Counted from the first letter of the stretch, positions 41,310 to 50,421 are shown. The stretch: 64,000 nucleotides of DNA from Candidatus Alistipes merdigallinarum (GCA_019119305.1 DWXH01000009.1:1-64000); one strand, 5' to 3'. The notes: generated by a model from the sequence alone, not told the origin. Translations and numbers: made by a program.

Positions 41310-42851
41310 CTATCTGCACACCTTTTCCGGGACTCCGTATTCGTTTGCTTCCCGCAGGATCGCTCCGGAAGAGTCTATCTCCACGTAACGGCCGTCATGA
41401 ACGACAACTGCTTTCCCGTTCTGAAAATCATACGCTTCGTCATAGACCGGAGGTATAACGACCGTTCCGTCATGCCGGATATAACCGAACCGGTCCTCGA
41501 CTCCGACCACGATCAGCTCGTTGTCGATGCTTCCCATAGTGTTGTAGATCATCGGGACCACACTGTTTCCATTTCGGTCGAACAGGCCGAAACTGCCATC
41601 GACCGACGCCTTAACCGTTCCGAAAAGACAATTCCATTCGAGTTCTTCGTAGACCGGAGGAAGTATCTCATTCCCTTTTTTATCGATCAATCCGTAATAT
41701 CCCTCGAGCAAAACGCAGGCGCGACCTTCGGCAAAATCATCGGCCCAATCATAATGGAGCGCTATAACCTCTTTGCCTGTATAATCGAGATAACCCCAGC
41801 GATCCCCTTTACTGACACAGATCATCGATTCGCACACCGGACCGATCCAATCGTAACGCTCTTCGAGCAGGCTCCGGCTGGTCATCCGGGAACCCTCATC
41901 CGCTGGGGATACCGACTTTGGCGTTTCTGCCGAAAAGGCACTCCGTTCCGCGACAAACTCTTTCAACAGGTCGGCATCCAAATCCGTCGTATCCTCCACG
42001 AGCTGAAGCAACGCTTCGCGCAAAGCGTTCCGATCCCGCAAAATGCGGTTGCACGGATCGATCAGTCCGACAATTTTCTGTATGGGCAGACACCCCGTCC
42101 GATCGGCAGCCTCCAGAAACAGCGGCAAAAACGATGAGCGCACCACCGGTCTCAAAAACATCGGATCACCTTTCAACGTCCGGTAAATCTCCGGACAGGC
42201 AATCATCGCTTTTTGGCCCAACACCATATTGGCCAGCATCACATTATCGGCATCCCGGATAGCTTCATAATCGGGACTCTCCTCGGAGATCATCCGCATC
42301 TGTTCGTAATTGATCAACCGTAACGCACCGTCCGGCAGCAAAAGCATGTTTTTCGGGCAAAGCGCACCATGCACCAAACCGCTATCGATCAACCACACGG
42401 CCATACGGCAAAACTCCCGGAACAACTCCCGCAACTTTTCCCTATTCCCTTCCAGACAGAACTCATCGAAAGCCACATAGAGGTACTTCGCCCCTTCCGG
42501 CATCTCCATCAATACCACATCGGCATAGCCGCTGCGGCCCATATCGTCGAAAACCAACAGTTCATTGCTCAGATAACGGTAATCCACGAGATAGGAATTC
42601 TGCTGGATTTTCTGTCCGACAATCACGGCAACGCTGTTGCGTTCAGCGAGCCGTTCGTTGTTCCTGTCGAGCAGACATTTCAACACATAACTGCGATCTT
42701 GCCACGAAACGGGGAAAGAGATCATCCGCCCCGACACCGTAAACACCGGACGACCCGTACGATCCCTTTCGAACACCACATCCCGCAAGCTCCGAAAACG
42801 TCCTTCTCCGTTTTCAACCGATTCCAATACCTGATATACAGACAACGACAT
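41310..42851 (-). CDS. Pseudokinase with C-terminal WG repeats
   Basis: This 513-residue protein has two parts. The N-terminal ~300 residues follow a protein-kinase fold: VLKCLL with the beta-3 Lys (58), but HGALCPKN (161-168) has Ala in place of the catalytic Asp, and LINYEQM (179-185) has Asn in place of the DFG Asp. It should therefore be inactive, perhaps a scaffold or nucleotide sensor. The C-terminal ~170 residues hold about five WG repeats near 351, 386, 421, 455 and 489 (RWGYLDYTGK, YGLIDKKGN, FGLFDRNGN). It starts six bases after the VWA gene and closes the cassette. Confidence 0.85.
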   Translation of the reverse strand: MSLSVYQVLESVENGEGRFRSLRDVVFERDRTGRPVFTVSGRMISFPVSWQDRSYVLKCLLDRNNERLAERNSVAVIVGQKIQQNSYLVDYRYLSNELLVFDDMGRSGYADVVLMEMPEGAKYLYVAFDEFCLEGNREKLRELFREFCRMAVWLIDSGLVHGALCPKNMLLLPDGALRLINYEQMRMISEESPDYEAIRDADNVMLANMVLGQKAMIACPEIYRTLKGDPMFLRPVVRSSFLPLFLEAADRTGCLPIQKIVGLIDPCNRILRDRNALREALLQLVEDTTDLDADLLKEFVAERSAFSAETPKSVSPADEGSRMTSRSLLEERYDWIGPVCESMICVSKGDRWGYLDYTGKEVIALHYDWADDFAEGRACVLLEGYYGLIDKKGNEILPPVYEELEWNCLFGTVKASVDGSFGLFDRNGNSVVPMIYNTMGSIDNELIVVGVEDRFGYIRHDGTVVIPPVYDEAYDFQNGKAVVVHDGRYVEIDSSGAILREANEYGVPEKVCR

Positions 42852-42857
42852 AATCGA

Positions 42858-43715
42858 TCAGAATAAAAAGTTCACACTCACCGAACCGACATTCATCATG
42901 TCGATCAGGTCGGTCATTCCGGCATTATAGCTGATACCTCTGAAATGTTTTCCGGCATGACCTTTCAATGCAGCAATCTCCTCTTCATACACTTCGGGCA
43001 TCTCGCTCGACATCCGATACAACAACCGGGCATACCGCTGATCGGGAAGTTCCTCTTCCGATTCGGGAAAAAGCACCGGATCACACACCTCTCCGGAACA
43101 AATATGGATGTTGACTAGCAAAGCCCGGCCGTCATCTGTCGACAGCAGACGGATTTTTTCAGCCATATCGAGTAACTGACGGTCGTCACCATCAGAGGAT
43201 TCTCCATCCGTTATATTGAAAATTATAGGAGGATAACTTGCCCGATGCTCCTCCTGCGCACACCAGGATCTACAGAGTTCATAACATGCAACCAACGCCT
43301 TGTACATCGGTGTTTTCCCGGCGGCAAATGGCTTGACCCACTGTTTCTGCATGGTCGTCACGATTGTCGTACGCCCATCGGGCATCCGACGTTCCTGTTC
43401 CATCCGCAATTCGGACAACTCCATATCGGCAAGGTCCTGCGACGATACGAACCGACGATTCACATCCTTCCACAACGACACGACCTGATCGTCGCGATAC
43501 CCCAACACCGCAATATCGAAATAAGCCCGATAACCGTCATCCCGTTTGCAGCGGAACATCAGCTCTGCAATCATGCGATTTACGATCAAAGCGACGGCTT
43601 CGGCTTTGGACATTTCACGTTGCATGAACACTATCGGTTCGTTCATCGATCCGGACTGATCGATCAGAATGATAAAAGCCACCGGATGGGTCCGGTTTAT
43701 CCTGGCAGAATACAT
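42858..43715 (-). CDS. VWA-domain protein, TerY-like
   Basis: This 285-residue protein is a single von Willebrand A domain. The MIDAS motif is IDQSGSM (Asp19, Ser21, Ser23), with the TPMYKAL region supplying the third metal ligand and NITDGESSDGD the fourth. No signal peptide or membrane helix is present, so it should be cytosolic. Its size and features are those of TerY-type VWA proteins that partner kinases and phosphatases. It has its own promoter at 43798-43829 and precedes the pseudokinase gene by six bases. Confidence 0.85.
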   Translation of the reverse strand: MYSARINRTHPVAFIILIDQSGSMNEPIVFMQREMSKAEAVALIVNRMIAELMFRCKRDDGYRAYFDIAVLGYRDDQVVSLWKDVNRRFVSSQDLADMELSELRMEQERRMPDGRTTIVTTMQKQWVKPFAAGKTPMYKALVACYELCRSWCAQEEHRASYPPIIFNITDGESSDGDDRQLLDMAEKIRLLSTDDGRALLVNIHICSGEVCDPVLFPESEEELPDQRYARLLYRMSSEMPEVYEEEIAALKGHAGKHFRGISYNAGMTDLIDMMNVGSVSVNFLF

Positions 43716-43797
43716 AAATTACGATTTCATTTACGAAAACGCCCTCTCTACGAGACGTTTTATTCCCTTTTCAAAGACTCGTTTTCTTCCTCTGAAA

Positions 43798-43829
43798 CAA
43801 ATTTACATATCCTTTTGAAAAATCGCAAA
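43798..43829 (-). promoter_or_regulatory. Internal promoter of the VWA-pseudokinase pair
   Basis: On the minus strand TTTG (plus 43826-43829), a 20-nt spacer, then TAAATTTG (plus 43798-43805), about 83 nt upstream of the VWA ATG. The pair can thus be expressed apart from the active kinase. Confidence 0.65.
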
Positions 43830-43914
43830 CACTGATTCAACTCTTTCGCCGTACTGAAACAACTATTTTTCACAAAACGGGATTCTCAGGCTTCTATATG
43901 ACAAACTGCAAGGA

Positions 43915-45360
43915 CTATTCGGCTTTGTCCGTTCTTTTTCCGTCCCGACCGATATAAAATGTTTGACCGTCCCGTTCGACCCGGGCCCTGCCGCAACGGA
44001 AACGCCCTGCATGATCAAACTGAGCAGCAATAACCATTTTGCCCGTCGTGTCGACATACCCGAACTTCTCGTTTACCCGGACGACAGCAAGGCCCTCCCT
44101 AAAATTGGAGGCGAATGCATAACGCAGCGGAATGACCTCGACACCCGCAACATCGATAAAGCCGTAACGGCCCTCTCCATTCACCGCCACAGCCCGTCCG
44201 TCGCAAAACGGTCCGACATACGAGTACTTCCGACAATCGACCCGACACGCTCCTGTACGATCGATTACCCGATACCCCGCCGATGTCCGCACGACCGCCA
44301 AGCCTCCACGGAAAGGAGTTGCATCGAGATAAATCGGAGCCAGCAACATCTTACGGCGTTCCAGGTCGGCATACCCGAACAGGCCACCGCTACGGAATAC
44401 GGCACAACGAGGATCCTCCTCATCCATCGTTTCGGCATCATCCGGCAAATCCGTTTCCCTATCGATCAAAGGCTCCAGCAAAGATTTCAACTCCGGAATC
44501 GCCGGATCCGACCGCCGCATGACACGAGCCAACGCCACAAGTTCGGTCCGCCCGGCAAGCTCCCACTGTTCCATCAACGCATTCAGGAGCGTCGAGGCAC
44601 CCCGACAGGTCTCCCTTGCATCCAAAACAATGTTCTCTCCATCGTAGTAATCGAAAAACAACGACGGATTGTCGGCCAACGCATAGAGGCTCAACACGAT
44701 CACGGCAATCGGATAATCGTCGATGGCTTTACAGAAGAAGCGTTCGTCCCGAGCCGGATGTTGATACAACGGAGAGCCGAGTACCTTGCCATGTTGACCC
44801 GCAAACTCAGGCAGAAATACTCCGTCGTAGTCAATCAGTCGAAGCTGGTCCTCGCTGTCGACCAAAATGTTGTCTTGTTTGAGATCACCGTGTGCAAAAT
44901 CTTCGGAGAGCAGTTCCACAGCCAACCGCACAAAACTTCCGGCCAGACGCTTCAACCCCTCCCGATCGTCCATCCGGCACAACCGTCCGAGCCGGTTACC
45001 CAGCGACTCCCCATCGATCCACTCCATAACGACAACCGGATACCGGCTGCCCGTTCCGGCCTCATCGTCGACCAACAGTTCGTCGGGCAGATACCGCGCT
45101 TCAATCAAATAGGGAAACCGTTTCTTCGCCAATTCGGCATAAATCGTCTCCGCCCGAAACGGAACATACATATAGCACTTCAACGCATATTTACGCTCGT
45201 CGTCACAACAGATGCGGAACACGACCGAATAGTTCCCGGCATGAAAAGAGGGTCGCCCGTGAGCATCATACTCGGGACGAACCTCTTTCCATGTCTTGAA
45301 GCGATGCCATGAGTCTCCGACCGCTTCTATATAACGACAAATCGTCGGACGTTTACGCAT
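43915..45360 (-). CDS. Ser/Thr-type protein kinase with C-terminal WG repeats
   Basis: This 481-residue protein has a kinase-like domain over about residues 30-300 with catalytic residues intact: ALKCY (Lys61), HGDLKQDN (157-164, Asp159), LIDYDG (Asp177 as the DFG Asp) and GSPLYQHPARD as the activation-segment end. The glycine loop is atypical (GNYSVVFRI). Residues about 319-475 contain four to five WG repeats (RYGFIDVAG, FGYVDTTGK). Cytosolic, with no membrane helix. The VWA and pseudokinase genes lie just downstream on the same strand; a 199-bp gap with a separate promoter divides them. Confidence 0.85.
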   Translation of the reverse strand: MRKRPTICRYIEAVGDSWHRFKTWKEVRPEYDAHGRPSFHAGNYSVVFRICCDDERKYALKCYMYVPFRAETIYAELAKKRFPYLIEARYLPDELLVDDEAGTGSRYPVVVMEWIDGESLGNRLGRLCRMDDREGLKRLAGSFVRLAVELLSEDFAHGDLKQDNILVDSEDQLRLIDYDGVFLPEFAGQHGKVLGSPLYQHPARDERFFCKAIDDYPIAVIVLSLYALADNPSLFFDYYDGENIVLDARETCRGASTLLNALMEQWELAGRTELVALARVMRRSDPAIPELKSLLEPLIDRETDLPDDAETMDEEDPRCAVFRSGGLFGYADLERRKMLLAPIYLDATPFRGGLAVVRTSAGYRVIDRTGACRVDCRKYSYVGPFCDGRAVAVNGEGRYGFIDVAGVEVIPLRYAFASNFREGLAVVRVNEKFGYVDTTGKMVIAAQFDHAGRFRCGRARVERDGQTFYIGRDGKRTDKAE

Positions 45361-45431
45361 ACGCTATTAACTTTTGCCGTATCAAGCCGAACGGAAACTG
45401 TTCCACAACCTTCCATATCGACTCTCCCGAA

Positions 45432-45439
45432 CAAAGATA
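45432..45439 (-). promoter_or_regulatory. Predicted -7 element of the WG kinase
   Basis: TATCTTTG on the minus strand, about 70 nt before the ATG; TTTCG lies 20 nt upstream as an imperfect -33. Confidence 0.5.
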
Positions 45440-45481
45440 AAAACGTTTTAACAAATTTACGAAACGTCTCCTATTTTCTAT

Positions 45482-46621
45482 CTACCTCTTTTCTTCCTTT
45501 ACTTCCGTTTCCTGTATATCGCTCTCTTCCGTTTCGTTATGATTCAGATCGCCTTCTGTTCCCCGATTCATAACGATATTCTGGCGGTTGATACTCTCCA
45601 GGTGGATGGCCTCGAGCACCGTTTTCAAAAACTCCGCACTGACACCCAATTTCGAAGCCTGCGTCACGATACGGTCCACGATACTCTGCCAACGGCCACC
45701 TTGAAGGATTGCCACATTATTATCGCGTTTAACGCGTCCGATCTCTTCGGCCACACGCATCCGTTTGCTGAGCAGTTCGAACACCTCCTCGTCGATCTGG
45801 TCGATCTGATTCCGCAATTTGGCAAGGGCATTCTGATAATCCGGGCTGTCCGTCGTCGACCGACGCCATACGATACTTTTCAACAACATCTTCAACCCGT
45901 CGGGCGTCACCTGCTGCGCCGCATCGCTCCATGCCTTATCGGGACAAATGTGGCTTTCGATAATCAAACCGTCGTAGTCGAGATCGGCACTCTTCTGAGC
46001 CACCTCCTGCAGATAGGTCCGGCAACCGCAAATATGCGACGGATCACAAATCATCGGAAGTTCGGGATAACGCGTACGCATCTCAATCGCCAGGTGCCAC
46101 ATCGGATTGTTCCGATACAACGAAGCCCCATAGGCCGAAAAACCTCTGTGGATCAAACCGAGTTTAGTAATTCCGGCATTCTGCATCCGGGCCACAGCAC
46201 CGCTCCAAAGTTCAATATCGGGATTCATCGGGTTTTTGATCAGTACCGTCACGTCCGACCCTTTCAGTGCATCGGCAATATCCTGCACACTGAACGGATT
46301 GACCGTCGTCCGGGCACCGACCCAAATGACATCGACCCCGAACTCCAAGGCAGCCTCGACATGCTTCGAGGTGGCCACTTCCGTACCGATGGGCAGTCCG
46401 GTCAACTCCCGAGCCTTGCTCATCCAGACCAGCCCCTTGAGGCCGACCCCTTCGAACGATCCGGGTTTGGTTCTCGGTTTCCATATTCCGGCACGGAGAA
46501 CATCCACCATGCCCGTTGCGGCAATCAGTTGACACGTCGCCAAAGTCTGTTCCTCGGTCTCCGCACTGCACGGTCCGGAGATGATCAGAGGTCTTTTTGC
46601 TTTAATATCAAACGGTTTCAT
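45482..46621 (-). CDS. Bifunctional DAHP synthase / chorismate mutase (AroQ type)
   Basis: This 379-residue fusion has an N-terminal type Ib DAHP synthase (about residues 1-260; PLIISGPCSAE, KPRTKPGSFEG, CDPSHICG). It condenses PEP and erythrose-4-phosphate. A C-terminal AroQ chorismate mutase follows (about 265-350; LRNQIDQIDEEVFELLSKRM and ILQGGRW). The mutase may act as allosteric sensor. The acidic tail (NETEESDIQETEVKEE) is extra. It is the last gene of the aromatic operon, 20 bp after tyrA. Confidence 0.95.
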   Translation of the reverse strand: MKPFDIKAKRPLIISGPCSAETEEQTLATCQLIAATGMVDVLRAGIWKPRTKPGSFEGVGLKGLVWMSKARELTGLPIGTEVATSKHVEAALEFGVDVIWVGARTTVNPFSVQDIADALKGSDVTVLIKNPMNPDIELWSGAVARMQNAGITKLGLIHRGFSAYGASLYRNNPMWHLAIEMRTRYPELPMICDPSHICGCRTYLQEVAQKSADLDYDGLIIESHICPDKAWSDAAQQVTPDGLKMLLKSIVWRRSTTDSPDYQNALAKLRNQIDQIDEEVFELLSKRMRVAEEIGRVKRDNNVAILQGGRWQSIVDRIVTQASKLGVSAEFLKTVLEAIHLESINRQNIVMNRGTEGDLNHNETEESDIQETEVKEEKR

Positions 46622-46641
46622 ATCTTAAGTTTTATTATTTA

Positions 46642-47484
46642 CTACTTGATGATCTTGCGGATGCGGTTGGCTTTCGACATCATCTGACGCAGGCCTTCGG
46701 CATCGTCCTTTTCGAGCATCCGGCGGAAAATCTGCAACTGATGAATATGTTCGCGCAAAACATCCAACACATTATATTTGTTCTGCATGAAGATCGGCAC
46801 CCACGTATTGGGCGAACTCTTGGCCAGACGTACCGTACTCTCGAAACCACCTCCTGCCAGATCGAAGATGTGCTCCTCTTCCCGTTCCTTCTCCAACACG
46901 GTGAGGGCAAGGGCGAACGAGGTGATATGCGAGATGTGGCTGACGTAGGCCGTATGCATATCCTGCTCTTCAGAGCTCATATATTTGATCGGCATACCGA
47001 TGCGGGTATAGATATCTTCGATCATTTTAAGCGCATCGGGGTCGCTCTTTTCGGTATCGCACAGGACGACAGTCCGTCCGGCAAAACTTTCGTGTACGGC
47101 AGCTTCCGGACCGCTGTATTCGGTACCCCACATCGGGTGTGTCGCCACGAAACGTCCCCGACGCGGGTGCTGGGCAATCACTTCACAGAGCTCCTGTTTG
47201 GTCGAACCCATGTCGATCACTACCTGCCGTTCGTTGACCCGATTCAACACCTTGACGGCCAACAGAGGAATCGAATCGACCGGCGTAGCCAGAACAATCA
47301 GATCGGCCTCTGCAACCGCTTCGTCGAGCGTCATGATCCGATCGATCAGGCCGAGTTCCATGGCCCGAACCCGGTTCTTTTCGGAGTTGTCCACTCCGAT
47401 CACCTCCGTACAGATCCCTTTATCCTTCAACACCAAGGCGAACGAACCTCCGATGAGGCCGACACCCACTATCGCTACCTTCAT
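46642..47484 (-). CDS. tyrA: Prephenate dehydrogenase
   Basis: This 280-residue protein has the NAD(P) site VAIVGVGLIGGSFALVLKDKG at the N-terminus. TyrA core residues follow: STKQELCE, ATHPMWGTEYSG with the prephenate-binding His, and SHISHITSFALALT. It makes 4-hydroxyphenylpyruvate, the tyrosine branch. No ACT domain is attached. Its ATG overlaps the aminotransferase stop by four bases. Confidence 0.93.
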   Translation of the reverse strand: MKVAIVGVGLIGGSFALVLKDKGICTEVIGVDNSEKNRVRAMELGLIDRIMTLDEAVAEADLIVLATPVDSIPLLAVKVLNRVNERQVVIDMGSTKQELCEVIAQHPRRGRFVATHPMWGTEYSGPEAAVHESFAGRTVVLCDTEKSDPDALKMIEDIYTRIGMPIKYMSSEEQDMHTAYVSHISHITSFALALTVLEKEREEEHIFDLAGGGFESTVRLAKSSPNTWVPIFMQNKYNVLDVLREHIHQLQIFRRMLEKDDAEGLRQMMSKANRIRKIIK

Positions 47485-48650
47485 AATACCTGTTTAATTT
47501 TATCGATCGATCGTTGCAGGGTCTCCTCCGTCGCACAAAGGCTGATTCGAATGTACTGCAAACCTTCTGAACCGAAGATCCCCCCCGGCGTAAGGAAAAC
47601 GCCACAATTGTACAAAATCTTATCGGAGAACTGATAGCAATCGCCATCCCCTTCGGGCAAGCGTCCCCAAACGAAGAGCCCGGCCTGCTGCGGATCGTAG
47701 GAACAGCCGACCGTATCCAGAATCTCGTAGGCTTTGGCCTCTCTTCGACCGTACAGCTCGTTGATTCCGCGATACCAGTCGTCCCCGAGACACAACGCCT
47801 TGGCAGCCGCTGCCTGCATCGGATAGAACATACCCGAATCCATGTTGCTCTTGAAACGGATGATCTCATCGATCCGTTCGCGAGCTGCACCGATCATACC
47901 GATACGCCAACCTGCCATGCTGTGGCTCTTGCTCAACGAGTTCAGCTCGATCACCACATCTTTCGCGTCCGGCACCGACAACAGACTGGCCGGATGAGGA
48001 TTCCGGATGAAGCTGTACGGATTGTCGTGTACGAGCAGGATGCCGTGTTTGCGGGCAAAAGCGACCAAACGCTCGAACAGATCCTCTTTGGGCAGTGCAC
48101 CGGTCGGCATGTGCGGATAGTTGACAATCATCAGCTTGACGCCCTTCATTCCCTGACGTTCGATCTCCTCGAAATCGGGTTGCCATCCGTTCGACTCGCG
48201 CAGTTTGTAATCGACACAGACTCCACCGGCGATCTTTGCCGCCGAACGATAGGTCGGATAACCCGGATTGGGCTCCAGTACCTTGTCTCCCGGATTCAGA
48301 TAGGTCATGCAGATGTGCATGATTCCCTCTTTCGATCCGATCAGGGGAAGAATTTCGCTGTTCGGATCGAGCGAAACCCCGTACCGTGTCGCATACCACG
48401 CACTGAACGCCTCCCGCAGGATGGCAGCACCCTTATAGGGCTGGTAGCCATGATTTCCGGGTTTCGCCGCTTCAGCAGCAAGCGTTGCGATCACATCCGG
48501 ATGAGGCGGTTGGTCCGGACTCCCGATTCCCAAGTTGATCACCTCCGTTCCGGCAGCCCGCATCTGATCGATCTCCCGCAACTTCTTCGAAAAATAGTAC
48601 TCTTCTACTCCACCGATCCTGTCGGCCAACGCTATTTTTATCGGATTCAT
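47481..48650 (-). CDS. Class I/II PLP aminotransferase, aromatic operon
   Basis: I chose the ATG at 48650 (389 residues, starting NPIKIALADRIGG). An in-frame ATG at 48716 would overlap pheA by 38 bases and add a Lys-rich tail. The PLP Lys is in NSLSKSHSMAGWRIG. Other fold-type I marks are EPNPGYPTY, VNYPHMPTG (with His where many relatives have Asn) and the C-terminal Arg in YIRISLC. It probably transaminates phenylpyruvate and 4-hydroxyphenylpyruvate or arogenate, as the operon suggests. LL-DAP aminotransferase-like activity is an alternative. Confidence 0.85.
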   Translation of the reverse strand: MNPIKIALADRIGGVEEYYFSKKLREIDQMRAAGTEVINLGIGSPDQPPHPDVIATLAAEAAKPGNHGYQPYKGAAILREAFSAWYATRYGVSLDPNSEILPLIGSKEGIMHICMTYLNPGDKVLEPNPGYPTYRSAAKIAGGVCVDYKLRESNGWQPDFEEIERQGMKGVKLMIVNYPHMPTGALPKEDLFERLVAFARKHGILLVHDNPYSFIRNPHPASLLSVPDAKDVVIELNSLSKSHSMAGWRIGMIGAARERIDEIIRFKSNMDSGMFYPMQAAAAKALCLGDDWYRGINELYGRREAKAYEILDTVGCSYDPQQAGLFVWGRLPEGDGDCYQFSDKILYNCGVFLTPGGIFGSEGLQYIRISLCATEETLQRSIDKIKQVL

Positions 48651-48678
48651 CTTTTCGACACCTTTTATATTTTTAACT

Positions 48679-49515
48679 TTATGCACTTTCTCCTTTTTTG
48701 TAGACGCCATAGACATGCAACTCGAGACAGGCCCGTCTCATCCGTTCGATTACCCGGTTGTAGTCGTCCATGCTGTCAAACTCCATATCGACATGGAACA
48801 TATAGTGCCACGGGGCACTCGGGATCGGCGAGGACTGCAACTTGGTCATGTTGATCGACGAATCCTCCATCTCCCGCAGCACACGCAACAGTGAACCGTG
48901 TTCGTGATCGGCCTTGAAACAGAGCGAGGCTTTATTGGCCTGTTCGTCGATCGTCTGGTGGTCGGGACGAATAATCAGGAAACGCGTACAGTTGTTTTTG
49001 ATCGTATGAATGTCCGGAGCGAGGATTTCGAGACCGAACAGCCGTGCGGCCAGGTACCCGGCAATCGCTGCCGCATGACGGCACTTTTTCTGGGCGATAT
49101 TTTTTGCACTCAAGGCCGTATCCTCCGTTTCGACCAGTTTCCACTTGTACTGATCGAGGTAATCGACGCACTGCAACAGCGCCATCGGATGCGAATGGAC
49201 CTCCTGAATATCCTCGAGTTTTACACCGGGTAATGCCATTAAGTTCTGACGGATATGCAGATAGTACTCGCCCACCACCTGCAAACTGCTGTTGTGCAAT
49301 ATTCCCAGATTCGGCAAGATACTTCCCGCTATCGAATTCTCGATAGCCATGACACCGTATGTCGACTCCCCGCTTTCGACCTGACGGGCCACTTCACGAA
49401 ACGTAGCACACGGAACAATCGTGATATCCTCACCGAAATAACGTTCAGCTACGATATGATGGAAACTTCCCTCGTATCCCTGTATTGCAACCCGCATCTT
49501 TTCACTCATCGCCAT
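48679..49515 (-). CDS. pheA: Prephenate dehydratase
   Basis: This 278-residue protein makes phenylpyruvate from prephenate. The catalytic domain holds YEGSFHHIVAERYFG, VMAIENSIAGS and NNCTRFLII, with the conserved Thr. A C-terminal ACT domain (about 195-275, SLLRVLREMEDSSINMTKLQS) probably binds Phe for feedback. No mutase is fused here; it is fused to DAHP synthase instead. It is the first structural gene behind the aromatic leader and attenuator. Confidence 0.95.
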   Translation of the reverse strand: MAMSEKMRVAIQGYEGSFHHIVAERYFGEDITIVPCATFREVARQVESGESTYGVMAIENSIAGSILPNLGILHNSSLQVVGEYYLHIRQNLMALPGVKLEDIQEVHSHPMALLQCVDYLDQYKWKLVETEDTALSAKNIAQKKCRHAAAIAGYLAARLFGLEILAPDIHTIKNNCTRFLIIRPDHQTIDEQANKASLCFKADHEHGSLLRVLREMEDSSINMTKLQSSPIPSAPWHYMFHVDMEFDSMDDYNRVIERMRRACLELHVYGVYKKGESA

Positions 49516-49544
49516 ACCTGTTTTTTTAACCTATTCTACAAAAA

Positions 49545-49627
49545 AATCCCGGCTCCTTACGGACCGGGATTCATATCTTTTATGCTATCTTTTACAACAC
49601 TCACTATCGACAATGCAATCCCAGTCC
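49545..49627 (-). promoter_or_regulatory. Transcription attenuator of the pheA operon
   Basis: On the minus strand, segment 3 (AATCCCGGTCC, plus 49561-49571) can pair with segment 4 (plus 49545-49556), giving a terminator stem followed by T7. It can alternatively pair with segment 2 in the leader codons (GGACTGGGATT, plus 49617-49627), 11 pairs with one G-U. The two pairings exclude each other. Ribosome stalling in the aromatic codons should favour the antiterminator. Confidence 0.85.
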
Positions 49628-49684
49628 ACTCTTTTTAAAGTAGAAATAAAAATAATAGTTGTTAAAAAGCGAAAGCTGGTTCAT
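49604..49684 (-). CDS. Aromatic leader peptide of the pheA operon
   Basis: A 26-codon ORF from ATG 49684 to TAG 49604-49606 encodes MNQLSLFNNYYFYFYFKK, then SGLGLHCR. Seven consecutive codons (10-16, plus 49637-49657) are Tyr or Phe, and F7 adds another. Such a run is characteristic of leader peptides that sense charged aromatic tRNAs. Codons 20-23 overlap the antiterminator segment. The promoter lies about 50 nt upstream and pheA 88 nt downstream. Confidence 0.88.
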   Translation of the reverse strand: MNQLSLFNNYYFYFYFKKSGLGLHCR

Positions 49685-49733
49685 TGTCCCCTCGTATCTG
49701 ACTTGATTCAATACACGTCTTACTTTACGAGCG

Positions 49734-49762
49734 CAAATATACGACAAAATTGAAAAAAACAA
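49734..49762 (-). promoter_or_regulatory. Promoter of the pheA leader and operon
   Basis: On the minus strand TTG (plus 49760-49762), an 18-nt spacer, then TATATTTG (plus 49734-49741). Confidence 0.65.
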
Positions 49763-49790
49763 GACGCGGCACGATTTTTTTTATATTTTT

Positions 49791-50417
49791 TTACAATATC
49801 GAATTTCTGAGGAGCGCCACAGCCTCGGGCCCCTCGCAAAAAAGCAGATCGATGATCGACAGATTCCCGACGAAAGGCATCCGATCAGAAAACACCTGAT
49901 AATAAGGAATCAAACGGAACGCCGAATCGGGACGGCGCGATTTCGGTTTCGGAGAGAGTGCATCCCGGAAGTCGGACACTTCTGCGAAAGACTCCCGATA
50001 AGCATCGGTATAAGCCACCGACGCTTCTATATGGAGGAGTTGTAATGTCAACTGCATCAAATCCCGATTCCAGTCGGCCAGATATTCATACTCCTTGGCA
50101 TACATCATCTCGAAAGCTCCGGCATAATGATCGAAGAAAGGGGCTTTGCCGTAGGCCGATACGATGGATTGCCAATGTTGGTGGCGCCATTTTTTCGACC
50201 GGTCGATCCGCACATCCTTCGTCCGGATCTTCCGTCCCGACGGATGTAAAACCGGGACAATCAACGAGCAGATACCGTTCGCCGTAAGTATGTCGCACCG
50301 GTTGCGATAGCTCTGTTTCCGGTAATTTTCCCACAGATCAATCTCCGCCTCACCCGAGACCAATTTCGTATAATACTGAATGTTGCCCAAATAGGCCGTA
50401 GAGAGAAGTGCCGACAT
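49791..50417 (-). CDS. WbqC-family protein
   Basis: The ATG at 50417 (208 residues, starting SALLSTAYLGNIQYY) is chosen; it lies four bases after the DUF4924 gene, whereas an earlier ATG at 50507 would overlap it. The YLGNIQYY start, YRNRCDI, TKDVRID and HWQSIVSAYG stretches are those of the WbqC family, whose reaction is not established although some members lie in O-antigen clusters. Cytosolic. Last gene of the murB-tilS-DUF4924 minus-strand group. Confidence 0.8.
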   Translation of the reverse strand: MSALLSTAYLGNIQYYTKLVSGEAEIDLWENYRKQSYRNRCDILTANGICSLIVPVLHPSGRKIRTKDVRIDRSKKWRHQHWQSIVSAYGKAPFFDHYAGAFEMMYAKEYEYLADWNRDLMQLTLQLLHIEASVAYTDAYRESFAEVSDFRDALSPKPKSRRPDSAFRLIPYYQVFSDRMPFVGNLSIIDLLFCEGPEAVALLRNSIL

Positions 50418-50421
50418 AAAC

